Part shown: piece after piece, positions 37,412 to 47,133 of the stretch
How the letters are laid out: each line of letters opens with the position of its first letter
How positions within the stretch are numbered: position 1 is the first letter of the stretch
Assembly: GCA_027487815.1 (NCBI GenBank)
Contig: JAIYCW010000020.1
Coordinates: 1 to 64,000 of the forward strand
Reading direction: 5' to 3'
DNA length: 64,000 nt
Source of the DNA: Burkholderiales bacterium
Lineage (GTDB): Bacteria > Pseudomonadota > Gammaproteobacteria > Burkholderiales > Burkholderiaceae_E
The notes under the pieces: model-generated
Databases searched by the model: none
Seen by the model: only the letters and a program-made list of their open reading frames with translations
What the model was told of the DNA's origin: nothing
Program-made: the position numbers and the translations under genes

Positions 37412-38146
37412 ATGACTCGAGTAGCGTATGTCACCGGCGGTATGGGCGGAATCGGAACCGCAATTTGCCAATCCCTGGCCAAGGCTGGCCACAAGGTTAT
37501 TGCCGGATGCGGACCCAGCCGCGATTATGAAAAATGGATTGCTGAGCAAAAGGCGCTCGGGTTCACCTTTTATGCCTCAGTAGGCAATGTATCGGATTGG
37601 GAAAGTACCAAAGCCGCGTTTAATGTGGTGCGGGAGCAGCATGGCAATCCGGACATCCTGATCAATAACGCTGGCATTACCAAGGACGGAATGTTTCGCA
37701 AGATGAGTCCCGAGGATTGGCGCGCGGTAATCGATACCAACCTGAATTCGCTGTTTTATGTGACCAAGCAGGTCATTGAAGGCATGCTGGATAAAGGCTG
37801 GGGCCGGATCGTGAATATTTCCTCGGTAAATGGCCAAAAGGGACAGTTCGGGCAGACCAATTATTCCACTGCCAAGGCCGGTATCCATGGGTTCACCATG
37901 GCGCTTGCTCAGGAAGTGGCTGCCAAAGGCGTCACGGTCAACACGATTTCCCCGGGCTACATCGCTACCGACATGGTCAAAGCGGTGCGTCCTGACGTGC
38001 TGGAAAAGATTGTGGCTTCGATTCCGGTGCGCAGGCTCGGAACACCGGAGGAAATTGGCGAAATGTGTACCTGGTTGGCCTCCGAGCATTCGGGTTTTGC
38101 TACCGGCGCGGACTTTTCGCTCAATGGCGGCTTGCACATGGGTTAA
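37412..38146 (+). CDS. phaB: Acetoacetyl-CoA reductase
   Basis: NADPH-dependent short-chain dehydrogenase, 244 residues, that makes (R)-3-hydroxybutyryl-CoA. The cofactor motif is VTGGMGGIGTAIC, INNAGITKDGMFRKM follows, and the catalytic Ser-Tyr-Lys lie in NISSVNGQKGQFGQTNYSTAKAG. TRVAYVTGG and the DFSLNGGLHMG end are characteristic of PhbB rather than of FabG. It is preceded by AGGAGCA, a strong ribosome binding site. Confidence 0.96.
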   Translation: MTRVAYVTGGMGGIGTAICQSLAKAGHKVIAGCGPSRDYEKWIAEQKALGFTFYASVGNVSDWESTKAAFNVVREQHGNPDILINNAGITKDGMFRKMSPEDWRAVIDTNLNSLFYVTKQVIEGMLDKGWGRIVNISSVNGQKGQFGQTNYSTAKAGIHGFTMALAQEVAAKGVTVNTISPGYIATDMVKAVRPDVLEKIVASIPVRRLGTPEEIGEMCTWLASEHSGFATGADFSLNGGLHMG

Positions 38147-38210
38147 GCTTGGTCACCTTTGGAGGGGCGGGCCCAAGTGGTCCGCTGATCCACTTTGACT
38201 GACAAAATAC

Positions 38211-38232
38211 GCCTCGCAGACCCCTGCGGGGC
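38211..38232 (+). terminator. Possible terminator between phaB and phaR
   Basis: GCCTCGCAG (38211-38219) pairs with CTGCGGGGC (38224-38232), 9 bp with one G-U, around ACCC, followed by ATTGTTG. The U-rich run is interrupted, so it may only attenuate transcription. Confidence 0.45.
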
Positions 38233-38255
38233 ATTGTTGTAGATGGAGACACCCC

Positions 38256-38801
38256 ATGGCCGCCACCACCCGGATGATCAAGAAGTATCCGAACCGCCGT
38301 TTGTATGACACCCAGACCAGCGCCTACATCACCCTGACGGATGTCAAGCAGCTGGTCCTGGATGCTGAAGATTTTAAAGTGCTGGATGCCAAGTCCAATG
38401 AAGACCTGACCCGCAGCATCTTGCTGCAAATCATTTTGGAGGAAGAGGCCGGCGGTCAGCCCTTGTTCTCCTCGCCGATGCTGTCCCAAATCATCCGGTT
38501 TTATGGCCATGCCATGCAAGGCATGATGGGTGCCTACCTGGAAAAAACCATGCAGGCATTTGTCGAAATCCAGAGCAAGGTTCAGGATCAAAGCAAAGCT
38601 TTTTATGACGCCAAGGGCATGCCCAACCCGGAAATGTGGACCCAGTTCATGTCTGTGCAGACACCGATGATCCAGTCGATGATGGGCAACTATATTGAGC
38701 AAAGCAAAAACCTGTTTGTGCAGATGCAAGATCAAATGCAGCAGCAGGCCAGAGTCATGTTTCAGACCTTCCCATTTCCCGGCACCGATGGCAAAAAATA
38801 A
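38256..38801 (+). CDS. phaR: PHB synthesis repressor PhaR
   Basis: A 181-residue regulator that binds DNA and PHB and links granule formation to phasin expression. The N-terminal DNA-binding domain is recognisable from TRMIKKYPNRRLYDTQTSAY and ITLTDVKQLVLD. The PHB-accumulation domain follows (LLQIILEEEAGGQPLFSS, FYGHAMQGMMGAYLEKTMQAF), then a glutamine/methionine-rich tail (MQDQMQQQARVMFQTFPFPG). It starts at ATG 38256 after AGATGGAGA. Confidence 0.96.
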   Translation: MAATTRMIKKYPNRRLYDTQTSAYITLTDVKQLVLDAEDFKVLDAKSNEDLTRSILLQIILEEEAGGQPLFSSPMLSQIIRFYGHAMQGMMGAYLEKTMQAFVEIQSKVQDQSKAFYDAKGMPNPEMWTQFMSVQTPMIQSMMGNYIEQSKNLFVQMQDQMQQQARVMFQTFPFPGTDGKK

Positions 38802-38831
38802 CTCTATTCCTCAAGCGAAATCTCCGATCAA

Positions 38832-40196
38832 TTGAAACCTGTAACCATCAAACGCCAGGCAAAGCCCAAGGTTCCGACCGTGGGCTTTGTTTCTTTAGGT
38901 TGCCCCAAAGCTACGGTTGATTCCGAACGCATCCTCACCCAATTGCGCGCCGAGGGGTACGGGATTGTTTCCGACTACGGCAAGAGCGACATCGTTGTGG
39001 TCAACACCTGTGGATTCATAGACGCTGCGGTTCAGGAGTCGCTCGACGCGATTGGTGAGGCACTGAGTGAAAACGGCAGGGTCATCGTGACGGGCTGCTT
39101 GGGCGCCAAAGCTGGTGTCGGGTCTGATAATCTGATTCGTGAGGTGCATCCCAAGGTGCTGGCCGTCACTGGGCCGCATGCCACTGAAGAAGTGATGGCC
39201 GCAGTGCATGAGCATTTGCCCAAGCCCCATGATCCCTTTGAAGATCTGGTGCCTCCTGGCGGAATCAAGCTCACTCCCCGGCACTATGCCTATTTGAAAA
39301 TTTCCGAAGGCTGCAACCATCGCTGCAGCTTTTGCATTATTCCTTCGATGCGCGGCGATCTGGTTTCGCGCCCGATTGGCGAAGTGATGCGAGAAGCGGA
39401 GTCGTTGGTAAATGCCGGAGTTCGCGAGCTATTGATTGTGTCGCAGGACACCAGCGCCTATGGTGTGGATGTGAAGTACCGCACCGGCTTTGTGAATGGC
39501 CGACCGGTGCGCACCCGCATGACTGAGTTGGTGCGCGAGTTGGGACAGCTGGGGGTTTGGGTGCGCTTGCATTATGTTTATCCCTATCCGCATGTGGACG
39601 AGGCGGTGGAGTTGATGGCGCAAATGCCGGGCACTGTATTGCCGTACCTTGATGTGCCGTTTCAGCATGCCAATCCGCAGGTGCTTAAGGCGATGAAGCG
39701 TCCGGCCTCCGGCGAGCGCAATATCGAGCGCATTCAGGGCTGGCGCAAGGTGTGCCCTGACCTGACCATCCGCAGTACCTTCATTGCGGGGTTTCCCGGC
39801 GAAACCGAGGCGCAGTTTGAAGAGCTCTTGCAGTTTCTTGACGAGGCCCAGCTGGATCGTGTCGGGTGCTTTGCCTATTCGCCTGTTGATGGCGCAACTG
39901 CTAATGCGCTGCCCGGTGCCTTGCCCGAGGCAGTGCGTGAAGAGCGGCGCGCCCGATTCATGGAAAAGCAGGCGGCGATATCATCGCGCAGGTTGCAGCG
40001 CTTTGTAGGCCGCACCATGCAGGTTTTGGTGGATGGCGCCGAGCCGGATGCGGCGATTGGCCGCACGATGATGGACGCCCCTGAAATTGACGGTGTGGTG
40101 AGATTTACCGGCCGCGGCAAGTTGGTTATTGGTGATTTCATGCAAGTCCGAATCACCGGGGCCACCGAACATGACCTGATCGGAGTTACGGCCTGA
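38832..40196 (+). CDS. rimO: Ribosomal protein S12 methylthiotransferase RimO
   Basis: Radical-SAM methylthiotransferase that modifies an aspartate of ribosomal protein S12. The N-terminal UPF0004 domain has C24 ([12 protein letters not shown]), C60 (NTCGF) and C89 (TGCLG) for the auxiliary [4Fe-4S] cluster. The SAM cluster is C161, C165 and C168 (GCNHRCSFC). A C-terminal TRAM domain ([10 protein letters not shown] to the end) completes 454 residues. The start is TTG 38832 with a weak ribosome binding site; no ATG is available before the first motif. Confidence 0.96.
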   Translation: MKPVTIKRQAKPKVPTVGFVSLGCPKATVDSERILTQLRAEGYGIVSDYGKSDIVVVNTCGFIDAAVQESLDAIGEALSENGRVIVTGCLGAKAGVGSDNLIREVHPKVLAVTGPHATEEVMAAVHEHLPKPHDPFEDLVPPGGIKLTPRHYAYLKISEGCNHRCSFCIIPSMRGDLVSRPIGEVMREAESLVNAGVRELLIVSQDTSAYGVDVKYRTGFVNGRPVRTRMTELVRELGQLGVWVRLHYVYPYPHVDEAVELMAQMPGTVLPYLDVPFQHANPQVLKAMKRPASGERNIERIQGWRKVCPDLTIRSTFIAGFPGETEAQFEELLQFLDEAQLDRVGCFAYSPVDGATANALPGALPEAVREERRARFMEKQAAISSRRLQRFVGRTMQVLVDGAEPDAAIGRTMMDAPEIDGVVRFTGRGKLVIGDFMQVRITGATEHDLIGVTA

Positions 40197-40240
40197 GTCA
40201 GGCCAACACTCGTATCGAGACCCGCGCAGCCTTCGCCGGG

Positions 40241-41467
40241 TTGCTCATTCTGGCTTGTGTGATGGGGGTTGGGCGCTTTGCCTACACCCCTTTGCTGCCC
40301 GCGATGCAGGCGCAGTTTCAACTCAGCACTTCGCAGGCGGGCTGGATTGCAGCAGCCAATTTTGTGGGCTATCTGATTGGTGCCTTGATGGCTGGACGCG
40401 CATGGGTAGCCTTGCGTCCTGTGCCTATTGCCATATTTGCAGTCACTTTGAGCGTTGTGACTACGGCCTTGATGGCGGTGCCTGGAGGCGTCGTGTATTG
40501 GGCAGCGGTCCGAGGTCTTTCGGGTGTGGCAAGCGCGTTTGCAATGGTATGCATGTCCGCGGTGGTGCTTCGTTATCTGGTGGGCCAGGGGCGCAGCGAT
40601 CTGGCGGCATTGCCATACATCGGTGTGGGTTCTGCGATTGCCGCTTCAGCTGTGCTTGCGCATGTTAGTCATGATTGGGCCGGCAATGCGGGGCTGTGGT
40701 TAGGGCAGGCTGGGCTGGCTTTGCTGGCAGGTGCGCTGGGCGCGTGGTGGTTGGCTCAAATACCGGCTTCGGCCAATGCTGCGGCTGGCGCTTCAGGAAC
40801 TGGGAGCGCTGCAGCCACAACAACGAGCGGGCAAGCTCAGCGCTCGCTGGCTGAAGACCTCGCTTTCCAAAAGACAGCACGACGCGCCTTGGCCTGGCTT
40901 GTTGCTGGGTATGCAGCGCTTGGGTTTGGCTACGTGATTACGGCGACTTTTCTGGTGGTTATTGTTCGCTCGATGGGTGAGGGCCCGTGGCTTGAAACCG
41001 CGGCCTGGGTGGTGACCGGGCTTGCTGCCGTATTGAGCAACAGCGCCTGGCATCGGTTGGCCGCTCGCCTGGGGGTGTATCGAGTATTGATGATTCAACA
41101 TGGCCTGCTGGCTGGGGGCGTATTACTCCCCGTGCTGCATCAAAGTGTTTGGGCTGCCTTGCTTGGCGGCGCGCTACTGGGTGCGACCTTCATGAGTGCG
41201 ACGGGGCTTGTTTTAAGCGAAGGGCGCCGATTGCGTCAGGACGATCCGCAAAAAGCCATTGGAGCCTTAACCGCTGGGTTTGGATTTGGTCAGATGCTCG
41301 GGCCAGCAGTGGCTGCGTTGTGGAGTTGGGCGGTGGCAAGCTCGGTAACCACGTCATCCACGCCGGGCGCCAATGAGCTAATTGGTCCTTCATGGATTGC
41401 GGCCGGAGTACTCATTCTGGGGGCTGCAGCGATTGGCCGCGCGGCGCTGCTCGCACCAAATGCCTGA
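40241..41467 (+). CDS. YbfB/YjiJ-type MFS transporter
   Basis: A 408-residue major facilitator protein with about twelve membrane helices. GVGRFAYTPLLPAMQAQFQLS and AAANFVGYLIGALMAG are typical of the YbfB/YjiJ branch, whose substrates are largely unknown. A central low-complexity loop (SANAAAGASGTGSAAATTTS) separates the halves. The TTG at 40241 gives a short N-terminus; the frame is open back to the rimO stop and homology may begin some residues earlier, but no ATG, GTG or TTG is available there. Confidence 0.83.
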   Translation: MLILACVMGVGRFAYTPLLPAMQAQFQLSTSQAGWIAAANFVGYLIGALMAGRAWVALRPVPIAIFAVTLSVVTTALMAVPGGVVYWAAVRGLSGVASAFAMVCMSAVVLRYLVGQGRSDLAALPYIGVGSAIAASAVLAHVSHDWAGNAGLWLGQAGLALLAGALGAWWLAQIPASANAAAGASGTGSAAATTTSGQAQRSLAEDLAFQKTARRALAWLVAGYAALGFGYVITATFLVVIVRSMGEGPWLETAAWVVTGLAAVLSNSAWHRLAARLGVYRVLMIQHGLLAGGVLLPVLHQSVWAALLGGALLGATFMSATGLVLSEGRRLRQDDPQKAIGALTAGFGFGQMLGPAVAALWSWAVASSVTTSSTPGANELIGPSWIAAGVLILGAAAIGRAALLAPNA

Positions 41468-41495
41468 GCTTGAAAGTGTTACGAATGCGCGCGTG

Positions 41496-42344
41496 TTAGC
41501 TGGCAAACCAACCCAGCACGCTATCGAGCCCGGTGTAGTTGATGGCATGCGTTGCCTGATCCTGCACCACCGGCTTGGCACGGTGCGCAACCGACATGCC
41601 GGCCACCCGCATCATCAGTAGGTCATTGGCTCCATCGCCAAACACCATGGTTTGCGCGGCGGTGCAGCCGAGTTGCTCGCATACTTCAAGCACAGTGCGT
41701 CGCTTCACCTCGGCATTCACAATTTCACCAATCAAGCGGCCAGTCATCTTGCCTTGAACGATCTCAAGTTGATTGGAGCGTGTGAACGCCAGCCCGAGCC
41801 GATCCCGCAGGCGGTCAGTGTAGAAGGTGAAGCCACCTGAGACGAGTAGCACCTGGATACCCTGGGCATGCGCGTGCGCAAGCAAGGCTTCAACCCCCGG
41901 AGTGAGTTTCAAGCGCTCGTCATACACAGCTTGGAGTGCGCTGGCATCCAGCCCTGCGAGCATCGCCACCCGCCGCTGCAAGCTCTCGTTATAGTCGGTG
42001 ATCTCGCCCCGCATTGCGGCTTCAGTGATCGCTGCAACCTCGGCTTTCCTGCCCGCATAGTCCGCGATCTCGTCGAGGCATTCGATGGTGATCATGGTGG
42101 AATCCATATCAAAAGCCATCAAACGGTAGTCGGCCCACTGCGCCTGCATCGGCATGAGATTGATGTCGATCCCCAGCTCGCGGGACCATTGGCGTGCCTG
42201 CGCATGGGTGACCTCAACCTCATGCCATTCCGATTTGGTGGTGCCCAAACGCCTTGGGGGAAGCTGCACCCGCTGCGACACGGCCTGCAGCATTTCGGGG
42301 GTAATCTGTGGGGCTTGGGCAATCAGTTTGATGGAGCTCGACAT
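41496..42344 (-). CDS. serB: Phosphoserine phosphatase
   Basis: HAD-family phosphatase for the last step of serine synthesis, 282 residues. The nucleophile motif is FDMDSTMI (D79, D81), motif II is LVSGGFTFY, and motifs III/IV are VKRRTV and FGDGANDLLMM. An N-terminal region of about 70 residues (MPMQAQWADYRLM before the HAD core) is usual in proteobacterial SerB. It starts 7 bases after the mfd stop on the same strand and is probably cotranscribed. Confidence 0.96.
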   Translation of the reverse strand: MSSSIKLIAQAPQITPEMLQAVSQRVQLPPRRLGTTKSEWHEVEVTHAQARQWSRELGIDINLMPMQAQWADYRLMAFDMDSTMITIECLDEIADYAGRKAEVAAITEAAMRGEITDYNESLQRRVAMLAGLDASALQAVYDERLKLTPGVEALLAHAHAQGIQVLLVSGGFTFYTDRLRDRLGLAFTRSNQLEIVQGKMTGRLIGEIVNAEVKRRTVLEVCEQLGCTAAQTMVFGDGANDLLMMRVAGMSVAHRAKPVVQDQATHAINYTGLDSVLGWFAS

Positions 42345-42351
42345 GGGACAC

Positions 42352-45300
42352 TCATTTGATCAAGCGCAGCAGCTCGCGAATCTTTTGCGCGCGTGGCAGG
42401 GCTTCGGGATTGGCTTGGGTAATACGCAAGCGATTCTGCCCAGCCAGACGGGCATCCTTGCGTGACTGAATGAAGCGAATGATGGCTTCGGGGCCAATGG
42501 CCGGGCGATCATTGAACTGCAAGACGATTGCATCCACCGTGGCATCGATCTTGCTGATCCCCAGGGCTTCGCCCTGCAAGCGCAGTCGATGGGTTTCCAC
42601 AAGCAGTCGAGCAGCCTCGGGCATCTTGCCAAAGCGGTCGATCAGCTCTTCTTGCAAAAGCTCGAGCTCATCGCCAGAACTTGTATTGGCCAACCGTTTA
42701 TAAAGCGTCAGGCGCTCATTGACATCGCCGCAGTAGTCAGCGGGCAGCAACGCGGGGGAGTGCAGATTGATTTCAGTGGCTGCAGCAAGTGGTGAAGCGA
42801 GATCAGGTTCGCGACCCTCTTTCAAGGCTTTCACCGCTTGATTCAGCATGTCGGTATACATGCTGAAGCCCACCTCGATCATTTCGCCCGATTGGTTGTC
42901 CCCGAGCACTTCGCCAGCGCCGCGGATCTCCAGATCGTGCATGGCCAGGTAAAAGCCCGAACCCAGCTCTTCCATGCTCTGGATGGCATCCAGACGCTTG
43001 GTGGCATCCTTGGTGATGGCTGCCTCATCAGGAATCAACAAATAGGCATAGGCCTGATGGTGCGAGCGGCCTACGCGGCCGCGCAGTTGGTGCAATTGAG
43101 CCAAGCCAAAGCGATCCGCACGGTGCATGATGATCGTGTTGGCGGTGGGAATGTCGATACCGGTTTCGATAATGGTGGTGCAAAGCAGGACATTGTGGCG
43201 CTGGGCAGAGAAATCACGCATCACGCGCTCAAGATCTCGCTCTGGCATCTGCCCATGGGCCACCACCACGCGGGCCTCAGGCACAAGCTTCTCAATCATC
43301 TGACGCCGGTTCTCGATGGTCTCGACTTCATTGTGCAAGAAGTAGACCTGACCGCCGCGTTTGAGTTCGCGCAACATCGCTTCGCGGATCGTGCCATCGG
43401 TTTCCTTGCGCACGAAGGTTTTGATCGCTAGGCGCTTTTGCGGAGCGGTGGCGATGACCGAGAAATCACGTATGCCTTCCAGACTCATCGCCAGAGTGCG
43501 GGGAATCGGCGTGGCGGTCAGGGTCAGCACATCAACCTGCGCCCGCAAGTTCTTGAGTGCCTCTTTTTGCCGCACACCAAAGCGATGCTCTTCATCGATG
43601 ATCACAAGACCCAGGCGCTTGAACTTCACATCGTTGGACAGCAGCTTATGGGTGCCGATGACGATATCAATCTGACCGGTGTTCATGCCTTCAATCGCAG
43701 CCTTGATTTCCTTGGCACTGCGAAAGCGCGAAAGCTCGGCAATGCGCACCGGCAAATTCGCAAACCGGTCGCTGAAGGTCTGAAAGTGTTGCTCAGCAAG
43801 CAGCGTGGTGGGTGCGAGCACCGCGACTTGTTTGCCGTCGGCCACCGCCACAAAAGTGGCCCGCAATGCCACCTCCGTTTTTCCAAAGCCCACATCGCCG
43901 CACACCAGCCTGTCCATGGGGCGAGGCGAGATCATGTCTTGCACCACTGCGTGAATCGCGCCGAGCTGGTCCGGCGTTTCGTCAAACCCGAAGCCCTGGG
44001 CAAACGCTTCATAGTCGCCGGGCTTGTACTGGAAGGCGTGGCCTTCGCGGGCGGCCCGTCTGGCGTACAGATTGAGTAGCTCGGCTGCAGTGTCACGGGC
44101 TTGCTGGGCTGCTTTACGCTTGGCTTTTTCCCACTGACCCGAGCCCAACACATGCAAGGGAGCGTCCTCGGGGCTTGCCCCGCTGTAGCGCCCGATCATA
44201 GCGAGTTGCGATACCGGCACGTAAAGCGTGGTCTTGTTGGCATAGACCAGATGCAAAAACTCCGAAGGCCCATCGCCCAGATCAAGGGTGATCAGGCCTT
44301 GATAGCGCCCAATGCCATGCTGCGCATGCACCACCGGATCACCAATACGCAACTCCGAAAGATCCCGGATGATCGCATCCACATTGGTTTGCTGCTCGCG
44401 CCGCGAACGGCGGGTGCTGCGGCCCTGGCCTTCGTAGAGCTCAGCTTCAGTGATGAGGGCCACCTGCGGCAACAAAAATCCGCGCACGATTGGGCCGACG
44501 CCAAGCACAACTTCTTCGCTGGATTGCAGAAACTGCGCCCAGCTATCGATGGCCGCTCCGGCAATCCCGTGCTCCGCAAACAGCTGTTGCACAGTTTCGC
44601 GGCGACCGGGCGATTCGCACACAATCAGTTTGCGACGCGCTTCATGGTCGATAAATTGCTGAACTGCAGCCAGTGGCTGCTCGGCTCGGCGATTGATGGT
44701 GAGCGCGGGCGCCGGGCTCGCGAATCCGGGCGCGCCAGATGCGGTTGCACTCTCGTTCACCGCCAAGGAATAACGCCCCCATTGACCCGCTGAAGTGAAC
44801 CATTGCTCGCTGGTCAAAAACAACTCGCTCGGGCTAAGCAAGGGGCGCTGTGGATCATAGGCCAAAAATCGATGGCGTTGCTCGCAATCGGTGTAAAACC
44901 TCTGGGCCGATTCGCTGACAGCACCGTGCGTCAAAAACAGCGCATCTTCATTGAGGTAATCAAACAAGGTCGCCGCGGGATCGTGAAATAGCGGCAGGTA
45001 ATACTCGATGCCTGCGGGCGTGATCCCCGAACCAATATCCCGATATATCGGCACTTTGGATGGATCGCCTTCAAAGCGCGCACGCCAACGTCCCCTGAAG
45101 CTTGCTCGAGCTGCCTCATCGACGGGAAATTCACGCCCGGGCAGCAGCCGCACCTTATCGATGGGATAGAGGCTGCGTTGGGTATCAGGATCAAAGGTGC
45201 GGATGGATTCGAGCTCATCGCCAAACAGGTCCAGCCGATAGGGCAGGGTGGCGCCCATGGGGTACAGATCAATCAAGCCACCCCGGATGCTGTATTCACC

Positions 45301-45828
45301 CGGGCGCACCACTTGCGACACGTGATCGTAGCCCGCCAGGCTGAGCTGGGCCCGCAACGCGGTTTCGTCGAGTTGCTGGCCGCGATCAAAAAAGAAGGTA
45401 TGTGAAGCCAGAAACTCGGGCGTGGCGAGGCGATGCTGCACGGTGCCGATATGGGTAATCAATACATCGGGCGGCTGGGTGCATAAAGCATGCAATGCCG
45501 CAAGCCGCTCGGAGATCAGGTCCTGGTGGGCGGAAAAGTGGTCGTAGGGCAGGGTTTCCCAATCTGGCAACACCACAACCTTGAGCTCGGCATCAAAGTA
45601 GGGAATCTCCTCGGCAAGACGAGTCATATCAGTGGCTTGTGCAGTCACCACCACCAATAATCGCTGATCGCGGCGTGCGAGTTGGGCGATCAGCCAGGCG
45701 TCACTTGAGCCCGGGCAAGCGGGCAAGCTGACGATCTGTCCGGCTTTGGGCGCTGAGGGCAAGTCCAGCGGGGCGGCTACCGTATTGGCGGAGAGGGGCG
45801 AGGCGGCCAGCGCCATCGAAACTGTCAT
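42352..45828 (-). CDS. mfd: Transcription-repair coupling factor Mfd
   Basis: DNA translocase that removes stalled RNA polymerase and recruits UvrA, 1,158 residues as expected. The N-terminal UvrB-like module (GSSDAWLIAQLARRDQRLLV, YDHFSAHQDLISERL) precedes the RNA-polymerase-interacting domain (DPVVHAQHGIGRYQGL). The RecG-like motor has VCGDVGFGKTEVALRA (Walker A), IIDEEHRFGVRQKE (DEEH box), LTATPIPRTLAMSLEGIRD, IIETGIDIP and QLRGRVGRS. A C-terminal TRCF domain follows. Divergent from ispDF with 53 bases between. Confidence 0.98.
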   Translation of the reverse strand: MTVSMALAASPLSANTVAAPLDLPSAPKAGQIVSLPACPGSSDAWLIAQLARRDQRLLVVVTAQATDMTRLAEEIPYFDAELKVVVLPDWETLPYDHFSAHQDLISERLAALHALCTQPPDVLITHIGTVQHRLATPEFLASHTFFFDRGQQLDETALRAQLSLAGYDHVSQVVRPGEYSIRGGLIDLYPMGATLPYRLDLFGDELESIRTFDPDTQRSLYPIDKVRLLPGREFPVDEAARASFRGRWRARFEGDPSKVPIYRDIGSGITPAGIEYYLPLFHDPAATLFDYLNEDALFLTHGAVSESAQRFYTDCEQRHRFLAYDPQRPLLSPSELFLTSEQWFTSAGQWGRYSLAVNESATASGAPGFASPAPALTINRRAEQPLAAVQQFIDHEARRKLIVCESPGRRETVQQLFAEHGIAGAAIDSWAQFLQSSEEVVLGVGPIVRGFLLPQVALITEAELYEGQGRSTRRSRREQQTNVDAIIRDLSELRIGDPVVHAQHGIGRYQGLITLDLGDGPSEFLHLVYANKTTLYVPVSQLAMIGRYSGASPEDAPLHVLGSGQWEKAKRKAAQQARDTAAELLNLYARRAAREGHAFQYKPGDYEAFAQGFGFDETPDQLGAIHAVVQDMISPRPMDRLVCGDVGFGKTEVALRATFVAVADGKQVAVLAPTTLLAEQHFQTFSDRFANLPVRIAELSRFRSAKEIKAAIEGMNTGQIDIVIGTHKLLSNDVKFKRLGLVIIDEEHRFGVRQKEALKNLRAQVDVLTLTATPIPRTLAMSLEGIRDFSVIATAPQKRLAIKTFVRKETDGTIREAMLRELKRGGQVYFLHNEVETIENRRQMIEKLVPEARVVVAHGQMPERDLERVMRDFSAQRHNVLLCTTIIETGIDIPTANTIIMHRADRFGLAQLHQLRGRVGRSHHQAYAYLLIPDEAAITKDATKRLDAIQSMEELGSGFYLAMHDLEIRGAGEVLGDNQSGEMIEVGFSMYTDMLNQAVKALKEGREPDLASPLAAATEINLHSPALLPADYCGDVNERLTLYKRLANTSSGDELELLQEELIDRFGKMPEAARLLVETHRLRLQGEALGISKIDATVDAIVLQFNDRPAIGPEAIIRFIQSRKDARLAGQNRLRITQANPEALPRAQKIRELLRLIK

Positions 45829-45881
45829 GAAGGAAGCACGAGCCCGGTGAGCGGAAGTTTCAAAGCTGGTATTTTACCGGG

Positions 45882-47120
45882 ATGAGTGATGACCCTATGG
45901 CTCGCGGCCAGCCAGCCGACCATGACCCGCTATTTGTAGTGATTCCTGCCGGTGGCATTGGCTCGCGCTTCGGAGCGCCCCGGCCCAAGCAATATCTAGA
46001 GATCGCCGGACGCAGCCTCTTGTGGCACACCACCCAGGCCCTTCGCAGTTGTGCGCCACGCGCTTGTATGGTGGTTGTGGCGCCGCAAGATGAGTGGGTT
46101 GCCGGGTCCGGCGTGGCGGATGATGAGGTGATCAGTATCGTGCGGCAGGGCGGACCCACCCGATGTGCCTCGGTGCTTGCAGGGCTTGATGCGCTCCTGG
46201 ACCGAGGGCGGGCCCAGTCCACTGATTGGGTGTTGGTGCATGATGCTGCGCGGCCGGGATTATCGGCGCAGGCCCTGCAGCGTTTGATCGCCGCCTGCTC
46301 GACACATCCGGTTGGTGGAATTCTCGCGCAACGCGCCTCCGACACGGTGCGCAGGCAGGCCGAAGGCACCTGGCAGCTTTTACCCCGCGACGAGGTGTGG
46401 TTGGCGCAAACACCGCAAATGTTTCGCATAGGGCCGTTGCGCGAAGCCCTACTCAAGATGCCCCAGGCCACCGATGAGTGCAGTGCGATGGAGGTTTGGG
46501 CGCAAGAGCATGGCTTGCCAGCGCCTTTGATGGTCGAGGGCGAGCGTGGCAACTTCAAGGTCACCACACCTCCCGACCTCGCGTTGATGCTGGCGCAATG
46601 GCAACCCCAGGAACAAGGTGAATCAGTGATGACGACGATGAGAGTTGGTCAAGGTTATGACGTGCACGCGCTGGTGCCCGGGCGCAAGTTGATTCTGGGT
46701 GGCGTGCTGATTGATCATCCCACGGGGTTGCTGGGTCACAGCGATGCGGATGTGTTGCTGCATGCGATCACCGATGCATTGTTGGGCGCTGCAGGCCTGG
46801 GAGATATTGGCCGTCAGTTTCCCGATACTGATCCCGCGCATCGGGGGGCTGACAGTCGGGTGCTCTTGCGCCAAACCATGGCCAAGGTGCAGGCTGCAGG
46901 CTTCGAAGTGGGCAATGTGGATGCCAGCGTGATTGCTCAGGCTCCCCGGCTGGCTGCCCATATTGAAGCCATGCAAGTCAACATAGCTCAGGACTTATCG
47001 TGTGCGTTGGGCTGCGTAAACATCAAGGCGAAAACCAGCGAGCGTTTGGGGTTTGTAGGGCGCCAGGAGGGCATTGAAGCTCACGCCAATGTGTTGTTGG
47101 TACGGCGGGCCGGGGCTTAG
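45882..47120 (+). CDS. ispDF: Bifunctional IspD-IspF (MEP pathway) fusion
   Basis: One 412-residue frame holds 2-C-methylerythritol 4-phosphate cytidylyltransferase (about 15-240) and 2-C-methylerythritol 2,4-cyclodiphosphate synthase (about 253-410), steps three and five of isoprenoid synthesis. IspD marks are [27 protein letters not shown] and AQTPQMF. IspF has [12 protein letters not shown] with zinc ligands D260 and H262, then [18 protein letters not shown] with H294. The linker is short ([12 protein letters not shown]). No stop separates the domains, but AAGGTGA lies before an internal ATG at 46629, so free IspF may also be made. In most Betaproteobacteria I know the two genes are separate. 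Confidence 0.93.
   Translation: MSDDPMARGQPADHDPLFVVIPAGGIGSRFGAPRPKQYLEIAGRSLLWHTTQALRSCAPRACMVVVAPQDEWVAGSGVADDEVISIVRQGGPTRCASVLAGLDALLDRGRAQSTDWVLVHDAARPGLSAQALQRLIAACSTHPVGGILAQRASDTVRRQAEGTWQLLPRDEVWLAQTPQMFRIGPLREALLKMPQATDECSAMEVWAQEHGLPAPLMVEGERGNFKVTTPPDLALMLAQWQPQEQGESVMTTMRVGQGYDVHALVPGRKLILGGVLIDHPTGLLGHSDADVLLHAITDALLGAAGLGDIGRQFPDTDPAHRGADSRVLLRQTMAKVQAAGFEVGNVDASVIAQAPRLAAHIEAMQVNIAQDLSCALGCVNIKAKTSERLGFVGRQEGIEAHANVLLVRRAGA
46615..46631 (+). promoter_or_regulatory. Internal ribosome binding site and start for IspF
   Basis: AAGGTGA (46615-46621) stands 7 bases before ATG 46629-46631, inside the ispDF frame at codon 250. This looks like the start signal of a formerly separate ispF gene and could still allow free IspF to be made. 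Confidence 0.5.
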
Positions 47121-47133
47121 GCTTCCAGAGTTC

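Noticed and set aside
38175-38195. Inverted repeat AAGTGG...CCACTT after phaB as a terminator
   Set aside because: The stem is only 6 bp with no T-run. The hairpin at 38211-38232 is the better candidate.
42838-44793. Several plus-strand frames of 190-230 residues inside mfd
   Set aside because: They are antisense to conserved Mfd helicase motifs and show no family features.
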